Program-made: the position numbers and the translations under genes | The notes under the pieces: model-generated | Databases searched by the model: none | The model's input: only the letters and a program-made list of their open reading frames with translations | What the model was told of the DNA's origin: nothing | In this document: positions 60,641 to 64,000 of the stretch, piece by piece | How the letters are laid out: each line of letters starts with the position of its first letter | How positions within the stretch are numbered: the stretch's first letter is position 1 | Source of the DNA: Nipponacmea schrenckii | Taxonomy: Eukaryota > Mollusca > Gastropoda > Lottiidae | Length of the DNA stretch: 64,000 nucleotides | Reading direction: 5' to 3' | NCBI GenBank assembly: GCA_030562195.1 | Contig: JAUJPP010000011.1 | Coordinates: 8,928,001 to 8,992,000, forward strand

Positions 60641-61233
60641 ATATTCTAAATCCGCCTCTTCGAATCTAAAAGGGGGTTCCATTATAAATCAAAAGTGATG
60701 CAACAGCATTTTCATATTTTTGTCAGGTGATTGGAATTTAACATGTAAGTTTCATAAATTATAATAAGACGAACATCTAGTTAGATTCTCAGTTTAAAAA
60801 GGATATGGATAGAGGAGATATATATATTGAAGATACAGAAGAACCCTGTATTTCACAAAATGTTTGTATTTAATTGTTTTAATTTATTATATGTATTGAC
60901 TGTATTTATAATAAAATTTGATATTAGATCAAGGTGTTTCAATTTTAGTGCAATTTGGTGGGGTCTCAGCTCCAGTATACAGAATCTTAGAATATTCCCG
61001 TCCTTAGGTTAATATGCGGATTTAATATTGACCATTGATTAAATAAATATACATGTACATCCAACAGGTTTATCAATTTTAAAAAGTGATTTTTAAAAAA
61101 ATTCGGAATTAAAAAAAGTGAGCAAGCGACGATTCTGTTCAGTTTGAGAAAAAAAGGGGAAAAAGCAAAATCGCGCTGTGGCAATTATTTTCCGGTGAAT
61201 ATAAACATTTTAGTAATGCTTAATATTTGTTGA
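60641..61233. other. GT31 3' flank, no gene seen
   Basis: AT-rich sequence with one AATAAA near 60909 on the + strand as a possible poly(A) site. No recognised repeat. Confidence 0.4.
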
Positions 61234-61487
61234 AAATTGTGTCATGTAGGTTTCCCATGGGCTAAATATAAAGGTGAGAAACATCTTCCAGGTCATAATT
61301 ACACTGGACCGGGAACTAGGTTAGATTTACGACTGGATGAAAAACCAAAGGCGAAGAACCAGTTAATAGAATAAATGACACTGCACTGACACACGACAAA
61401 CTATACAGAAATGAAGACTTGCAATTTCGACACGAAGCAGATAAACACATTAAACACAAAACCTTTTTACTATTGTATGCGCGATAA
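61234..61487 (+). pseudogene. Broken phospholipase-A2-like domain, virus- or Maverick-type
   Basis: Two short open segments in different frames (61234-61374 and 61359-61487) together cover the core of a small PLA2-like domain of the kind found in parvovirus VP1 and in proteins of Maverick/adintovirus-like elements of invertebrates. The first holds the calcium-loop motif NYTGPGT after HLPGH; the second holds the catalytic His-Asp with a following Tyr in THDKLYRNEDL and RHEADK. The frame changes near 61355-61375 and a stop follows at 61485. No start codon or splice site fits. It lies about 1.4 kb before other virus-like ORFs and is probably part of the same decayed element. Function is expected to be lost. 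Confidence 0.65.
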
Positions 61488-61789
61488 AATATCATCTCTA
61501 ATAAATCAGACAAAATTCTATGCTAAAACTAATATCTACCGTGGTCCCTTTGGGGACATGGCAGTGTAAAGTTAGTTTGTTATTCAACGAATAATGTGAC
61601 ACTTTAAAGGTGTAGTCCCTTTGCATTAGTTCACTAGCTAAAGTGTTATTTGATCAGTCATTGATATGTATGAAGTGGAGGCTTCACGAGGATCAGAAAG
61701 GGGATTGGCATCCAGTGCCTGGATTATAAATCTAGTGCTCAACCTGTGAATGCATGTTCTAGAACAGATGGACGGTGATACGAGCTCGA
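61488..61789. other. Degraded element interior, nothing recognised
   Basis: No open frame longer than background on the + strand; presumably decayed continuation of the virus-like element. Confidence 0.3.
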
Positions 61790-62345
61790 CAGCCAATATC
61801 CTCTCTTGGGCATCCAGAAGATCAGTAAAACGAAATAACGAATAACGAGTAGAGAATATCCCCCTCTTGGTGCCACAAAAGAACAAATAACAAAACGAAT
61901 GAGCGAATATCCCCTCTTGGTCCTACAAAAGAACAAATAACGAAAAACGAATAGCGAATAGCGAATATCCCCCTCTTGGTGCCTACAAAAGAACAAATAA
62001 CGAATAACGAATAACGAATATCCCCCTCTTGGTGCCTACAAAAGAACAAATAACGAAAAACGAATAGCGAATATCCCCCTCTTGGTGGGTGTTACAAAAG
62101 AACAATAACGAAACGAATAACGAATTTCCCCCTCTTGGTGCCTACAAAAGAACAAATAACGAATAGCGAATACCCCCCTTGTCCTACAAAAGAACAATAA
62201 CGAAAAACGAATAACGAATAGCGAATAAATCCCCCTGCTTGGTGCCTACATAAAGTCATTTAAACGTCTAGAAGTGCTATAATAACGTATAGCGAAAAAC
62301 GAAAAGTGAAAGACGAAAAACGAATAATCCCCTCTGGGTGCTAAC
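61790..62345. repeat. About 45-60-bp minisatellite (AACGAATA / CCCCCTCTTGGTGCCTAC)
   Basis: About nine irregular copies of ACAAAAGAACAAATAACGAA, a variable number of AACGAATA / AACGAATAGCG boxes, then TATCCCCCTCTTGGTGCCTA. Unit length varies because the short AACGAA box is itself iterated. Inverted CGTTATTCGTT-type copies appear at 62600-62700. The array splits the virus-like element. Confidence 0.88.
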
Positions 62346-62850
62346 AAAGAAAGAATAACAAAATAGAATAGCCTCTGTTACTTCTTATAAATCCTAATAT
62401 TCAGGTGAGGTCCACCTGGATAACCTATCTCTTATTCATTTTTTCATTGTTTATTTTATTTTGCTCTTGTTTTTGGGGTTTTTTTTTTGTCGTTTTGGAG
62501 ATTAGGTTGTTAATCTTTTTGCAGTCCAATTTTCAGGCGTCGTTCTCCTAATTTTAAGCTGGATAAACATTAACCTCTTTGTAAAAATGAATAACATTCT
62601 TTCGTTTTTCGTTATTTGTTATTCGTTTTTACCTTTTCGTTTGTCGTTAAAAACGAATAACGAATAATATGTGAAGTTTGTTTGTTATTCGTTATTCACT
62701 AAAAATTAGAACGTGACACAAAATGTAATGACCGTCCACAGGTTGGGCTCTGCTTTAGACCATTAAGATAAACGAATACGATAGGATTGACGAAAAATGG
62801 GGGACCTGGGCTTCTACTGGCGAAACACGTCAAGTTAAATTGATGAAAAG

Positions 62851-63216
62851 TAAAATGAATGTCTATACAATATCATCCTAACTTCTAATGGAGAATTAGT
62901 GGAAAAGAAAACCTTTAAAGGATATACAAAATCAAATTGTGTGGAAGGTTATCTTAAATTAGCAAATGGAGAAAATATTGAAAACGAATTTGATAAAACT
63001 TGGATAAAAGGTTTCAAAGACGGTGTTGTAATTCCGAAAGATAAACAAAAGAAAGTATTCAAACATAATTTGAATTTGATTAAAAGAAAACTACCAAACA
63101 GTAATGGAATTATGTATCCCTATAATAGCAAAGATGAAGTTTATATGGTTGAAAATTACGAATTCGATGATTACGATTATATAATTTTGGATGAAGATGA
63201 GGAAACATGTAATTGA
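62851..63216 (+). pseudogene. Virus-like element ORF, + strand (3' part, probably broken at its start)
   Basis: Open from about 62854 to the TGA-delimited end at 63216 with Lys/Asn/Glu-rich, protein-like composition (LVEKKTFKGYTKSNCVEGYL near the start; an acidic YDYIILDEDEE end). The start is uncertain: an ATG-led frame at about 62844 runs into a stop near 62880 and looks like the same gene in another frame, so a frameshift is likely near 62870. It ends tail to tail with the - strand ORF, overlapping it by about 38 bp. No family recognised; small, intronless and convergent as in compact DNA viruses. Confidence 0.5.
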
Positions 63217-63905
63217 ATACATATTTCTTCCTCGCCAAAATCTAAATATCTTCCACGTCCACCTTTTATATCTAAATTGATATTTATAATCCCTTTGGTA
63301 TTTATTGGAAGATGTTGTTTGAAACGGTTTTTCTACTATTCTATAACCGATTTGAACTGTAAACGTTGGAATACTGAAAATGATTTGTTGTTTGTTTATA
63401 TTGAAAAATCCACCATCAACCAAATTACAATGAATATTGATGATATCAATGTCGTTTTCAATATTTGCTTTATAAGGAGCAAGTGTAGATTTGGTATACA
63501 ATTCATTTATTGAGTTTTCTACATTGAAATCTACTTGATGTTTGTCTTTTAAATTTAGTTTTATTTTTTTCAGATTTAAATACCTTCGAATTCAATATTT
63601 GGTTTGTCCTTATGACTTCTATCATATTGAGATATAAATTCGTTGATGGAAATATATTTATAACTTCCTGGTAATAATGTTAATAATTTAAATGTTCGTC
63701 CATTGTCTTTAGAATTTTTCAATTGGTTATTCTGTTCACTAACATTTCTTATTGAATTGTAAACGGAAAAATATTTTAGTCCTAACTTATTGTTTTTATT
63801 TGGATCGAGTTCACATTCATAATCTAGGATTAGTCTTATTTTCGATGACTTTGATGTTATTATAAAATATTCTTCATCCAGTTTTAAAAACATGTATGTA
63901 ATCAT
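63179..63905 (-). pseudogene. Virus-like element ORF, - strand, interrupted by two frame changes
   Basis: Starts with ATG at 63905. It reads to a stop at 63576, continues protein-like in another frame to about 63300, and again in a third frame to a natural stop at 63179-63181 after a SSSSS stretch. The N-terminal part (LGLKYFSVYNSIRNV, then LLPGSYKYISINEFI) and the C-terminal part (GRYLDFGEEEICI) resemble, from general memory, multi-copy hypothetical proteins of about 250 residues carried by Maverick/adintovirus-like elements in cnidarians and molluscs, possibly structural. That identity is an inference. The two frame changes mean it is no longer functional. Confidence 0.5.
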
Positions 63906-64000
63906 CTTTATTTATAATTCCCTTTTCTAATAATCTTTTTAAAATAAAGTGGATTTTATTTGAATCAGATTGATGTCCATGTTTCATTGCTTCAACAATT
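63874..64000 (-). CDS. Partial virus-like ORF running off the right edge
   Basis: Open - strand frame from the window edge to TGA at 63874-63876, at least 42 codons, containing MKHGHQSDSNKIHFILKRLL and KDDYIHVFK. It overlaps the start of the next - strand ORF by 32 bp in a different frame, as in compact viral genomes. Product unknown; the helical, basic segment could be the end of a DNA-binding or regulatory protein, but nothing decides it. Confidence 0.45.
   Translation of the reverse strand, partial: IVEAMKHGHQSDSNKIHFILKRLLEKGIINKDDYIHVFKTG

Noticed and set aside
61638..62049. - strand ORFs rich in FVICSFV repeats
   Set aside because: By-products of the AACGAATA/CCCCCTCTTGG minisatellite.

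Overview
The window is animal nuclear DNA. It is AT-rich, with multi-exon genes, short exons, GT-AG introns, AATAAA poly(A) signals, a tRNA-like SINE family, several terminal-inverted-repeat DNA transposons and many minisatellites. Gene content (LSM2, PSMB1, EDF1, BAG6, FEM1 family, GT31 glycosyltransferase, TauD-type dioxygenase) together with the repeat style suggests a lophotrochozoan, most likely a mollusc. The phylum is an inference, not something the sequence proves.

Layout. (1) 0.7-9.2 kb, + strand: 3' part of a large intron-rich gene for a low-complexity protein I do not recognise; one exon is preceded by a 1.3-kb minisatellite made of copies of its own splice acceptor and exon start. 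(2) 13.0-17.5 kb: LSM2 (-) and PSMB1 (+) head to head, start codons 312 bp apart. (3) 20.3-22.8 kb: EDF1/MBF1 (-), then 1.3 kb of divergent intergenic DNA to (4) BAG6 (+), 24.1-39.5 kb, for which I could place 21 coding exons giving 1264 residues. (5) 43.6-45.6 kb: FEM1-family ankyrin protein with all coding sequence in one exon. (6) 47.4-48.3 kb: TauD/clavaminate-synthase-like dioxygenase (-). (7) 50.2-57.6 kb: an almost gene-free block of minisatellites with 39-, 38-, 42- and 36-bp units; the first three look like diverged members of one lineage, and the first is interrupted by a retrotransposon-like fragment. (8) 58.6-60.4 kb: two-exon GT31 (beta-1,3-galactosyltransferase type) gene whose C-terminus is an expanding 7-residue repeat. 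(9) 61.2-64.0 kb: remains of a compact virus-like or Maverick-like element: a broken phospholipase-A2-like domain, a + strand ORF, and two overlapping - strand ORFs running off the window.

The housekeeping cluster covers protein quality control and RNA metabolism: LSM2 (U6 snRNP/mRNA decay), PSMB1 (20S proteasome), EDF1 (ribosome collision/transcription bridging), BAG6 (tail-anchored protein triage) and a FEM1-type CUL2 substrate receptor. LSM2 and BAG6 are both in the human MHC class III region and EDF1 lies in the 9q34 MHC-paralogous region, so the cluster may preserve an old linkage group. The most unusual signals are the acceptor-site minisatellites, found independently in two genes, and the virus-like element at the right edge. 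All exon boundaries were read by eye from splice signals and reading-frame continuity.
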